This document shows, in pieces, positions 32,877-33,837 of a stretch of 33,837 bases of DNA. Position 1 is the stretch's first letter. Each line of letters opens with the position of its first letter. The notes below the pieces were generated by a model. The model searched no databases. It worked only from the letters and a program-made list of their open reading frames with translations, and was not told the origin of the DNA. The position numbers and the translations under genes were made by a program. Source of the stretch: Lachnospiraceae bacterium (GTDB taxonomy: Bacteria > Bacillota > Clostridia > Lachnospirales > Lachnospiraceae); NCBI GenBank assembly GCA_024692905.1, contig JAILLY010000072.1:1-33837 (forward strand), read 5' to 3'.

Positions 32877-32932
32877 GGACCGGGGGACGGTTCTGCGGTC
32901 CCTTTGGAACCGGGGGACGGTTCTGTGGTACC
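32877..32932. repeat. Two tandem copies of a G-rich hairpin repeat
   Basis: Two copies (32877-32902 and 32906-32932) share the core ACCGGGGGACGGTTCTG and differ only near the ends. Copy 1 has GGACCG and CGGTCC as an inverted pair; copy 2 has GGAACC and a nearly matching GGTACC. They fill the gap between ligA and metA, and copy 2 touches the ligA stop codon. This looks like a small REP-like interspersed element; similar GTCCCCC-containing repeats occur in Clostridia genomes. I see no other copy in the window. Confidence 0.7.
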
Positions 32933-33837
32933 TAAACTCCCGCCATCTCCTCAAGTTCGTTTTCCGTTATTATCCTTACCCCGAGTTCCTTAGCTTTTTT
33001 ATTTTTTGACGAACCGGAATTGATATCGTTATTTATAAGATAGTCTGTCTTAACACTCACCGATCCGCTGACCTTGCCACCCTTGCTCTCAATGAGTTCC
33101 TTTAAGGCATTCCGGTTCTCGAAATGCTCAAGCGAACCGGTTATGACGAAGGTCTTGCCGTTTATTGCCTCATTTGAAGAATCAAGCTTCGGCACTTCGA
33201 TTGTCAGTTCCTTTATAAGGTCATCAAATCCGCGGTTATGCTTCTTATCCGAAAAGTATGAAACAAAACTCCTTGCTATCACTTCTCCGACATTATCGAT
33301 ACTGCTTAAGCGTACGGCATCGGCTTTACGCATCTTTTCGATATCATAGTCAAACTCACGGCAGATGATCTTTGCGTTTGACAGCCCGACATTTGGTATC
33401 CCGAGACTGTATATCAGTTTGGGGAGCTGCACTGTCCTTGATGTATCTATTGCCGATATCAGGTTATTATATGACTTTTCTCCGAATCCCTCAAGTTTAC
33501 ATAACTCATCCTTGTGGTCACTTATCCTGAAAATGTCCGCAAATTCCCTTATATATCCTTCACCGATGAACTTCTCAAGCGTAGATTCCGATAATCCGTC
33601 AATGTTCATGGCATCCCTGCTGACAAAATGCGTGAAAGCCTTTATCTTCTTGGCGGGACAGTCGGGATTGATACAATAAAGTGCCTCCGTATCATTATCC
33701 GCCCGGATCTCGGCAGGCCCTCCGCACGCCGGGCACTTATCCGGGATGATGTTTTCCCACGTCCCTCTGCTCCTGCCTGTTAAATTGTCGGCTATCTGAG
33801 GTATGATCATATTCGCCTTATAGACGGTGATCGTATC
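32932..33837 (-). CDS. ligA: NAD-dependent DNA ligase LigA, 5' end cut by window
   Basis: C-terminal 301 residues of the replicative NAD+-dependent DNA ligase; the nucleotidyl-transferase domain lies beyond the right edge. The frame stays open to 33837. Present: end of the OB domain (TVYKANMIIPQIADN), the four-cysteine zinc finger (CPACGG and YCINPDCPAKK), the helix-hairpin-helix region (MNIDGLSESTLEKFI, GFGEKSYNNLISAI, LGIPNVGLSNAKII) and a C-terminal BRCT domain (NGKTFVITGSLEHFENRN, GGKVSGSVSVKTDYLI). The TAG at 32934-32932 abuts the repeat pair. metA follows 74 nt downstream, possibly in the same transcript. Confidence 0.96.
   Translation of the reverse strand, partial: DTITVYKANMIIPQIADNLTGRSRGTWENIIPDKCPACGGPAEIRADNDTEALYCINPDCPAKKIKAFTHFVSRDAMNIDGLSESTLEKFIGEGYIREFADIFRISDHKDELCKLEGFGEKSYNNLISAIDTSRTVQLPKLIYSLGIPNVGLSNAKIICREFDYDIEKMRKADAVRLSSIDNVGEVIARSFVSYFSDKKHNRGFDDLIKELTIEVPKLDSSNEAINGKTFVITGSLEHFENRNALKELIESKGGKVSGSVSVKTDYLINNDINSGSSKNKKAKELGVRIITENELEEMAGV

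Noticed and set aside
32858-32931. SAM riboswitch or T-box before metA
   Set aside because: Only 74 nt separate ligA and metA and they consist mainly of the repeat pair; there is no room for either fold.
32877-32932. CRISPR array
   Set aside because: There are only two copies, nearly adjacent with 3 nt between them and no spacers, and no cas genes.

Overview
The window looks like a chromosomal backbone segment from a Lachnospiraceae-type bacterium (class Clostridia). The evidence is the SCIFF peptide with its radical SAM maturase, a fused SecDF, a Firmicutes-type HemZ, a long bifunctional Rel, a MurE with the meso-diaminopimelate motif, and GGAGG-type ribosome binding sites. Base composition looks moderate, around the mid-forties % G+C by eye. 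I see no phage, insertion sequence, CRISPR array, tRNA or rRNA. Both ends cut genes: rpsB on the left and ligA on the right. No gene-free stretch exceeds 300 bases.

Layout. Bases 1-18930 are one long run of minus-strand genes. In transcription order they are rel, an MBL-fold hydrolase, hemZ, hisS, aspS, a zinc-ribbon membrane protein, a DUF5662 protein, a CNNM/CBS membrane protein, scfA (SCIFF), scfB, secDF, recJ, a murE-type ligase and rpsB. Most neighbours overlap or lie within about 20 nt. Internal promoters can be proposed before hisS, scfA and rpsB. From 18986 to 19061 is a divergent promoter region, followed on the plus strand by a YbiT-like ABC-F gene and a HAD phosphatase. These converge on a minus-strand DUF815 AAA ATPase-ppx-ppk1 operon (21529-26551). 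A second divergent promoter region starts a plus-strand DUF5050 membrane-anchored protein, which converges with a folB-folK fusion gene and an upstream CobL/CbiT-like gene. A third divergent region starts a membrane pyrophosphatase (plus). A bidirectional terminator separates it from metA and ligA (minus), which are split by a doubled G-rich repeat.

Function. The left half is housekeeping: translation (rpsB, aspS, hisS), secretion (secDF), wall precursor ligation, recombination (recJ) and stringent response (rel), plus a RiPP-like peptide with its maturase. The right half is rich in phosphoanhydride metabolism: polyphosphate kinase, exopolyphosphatase, membrane pyrophosphatase and, nearby, Rel.

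Points most worth a second look: (1) the membrane pyrophosphatase departs from several family signatures, including loss of the Glu of the DX7KXE motif; (2) a stand-alone CobL-like protein has no recognisable glycine-rich SAM loop; (3) MetA carries Ala at position 111, where Gly or Glu sets acyl-donor choice; (4) a DUF815 ATPase is tightly coupled to ppx-ppk; (5) several predicted transcripts begin with a hairpin almost at +1. All functional calls are by reading motifs; no database search was run.
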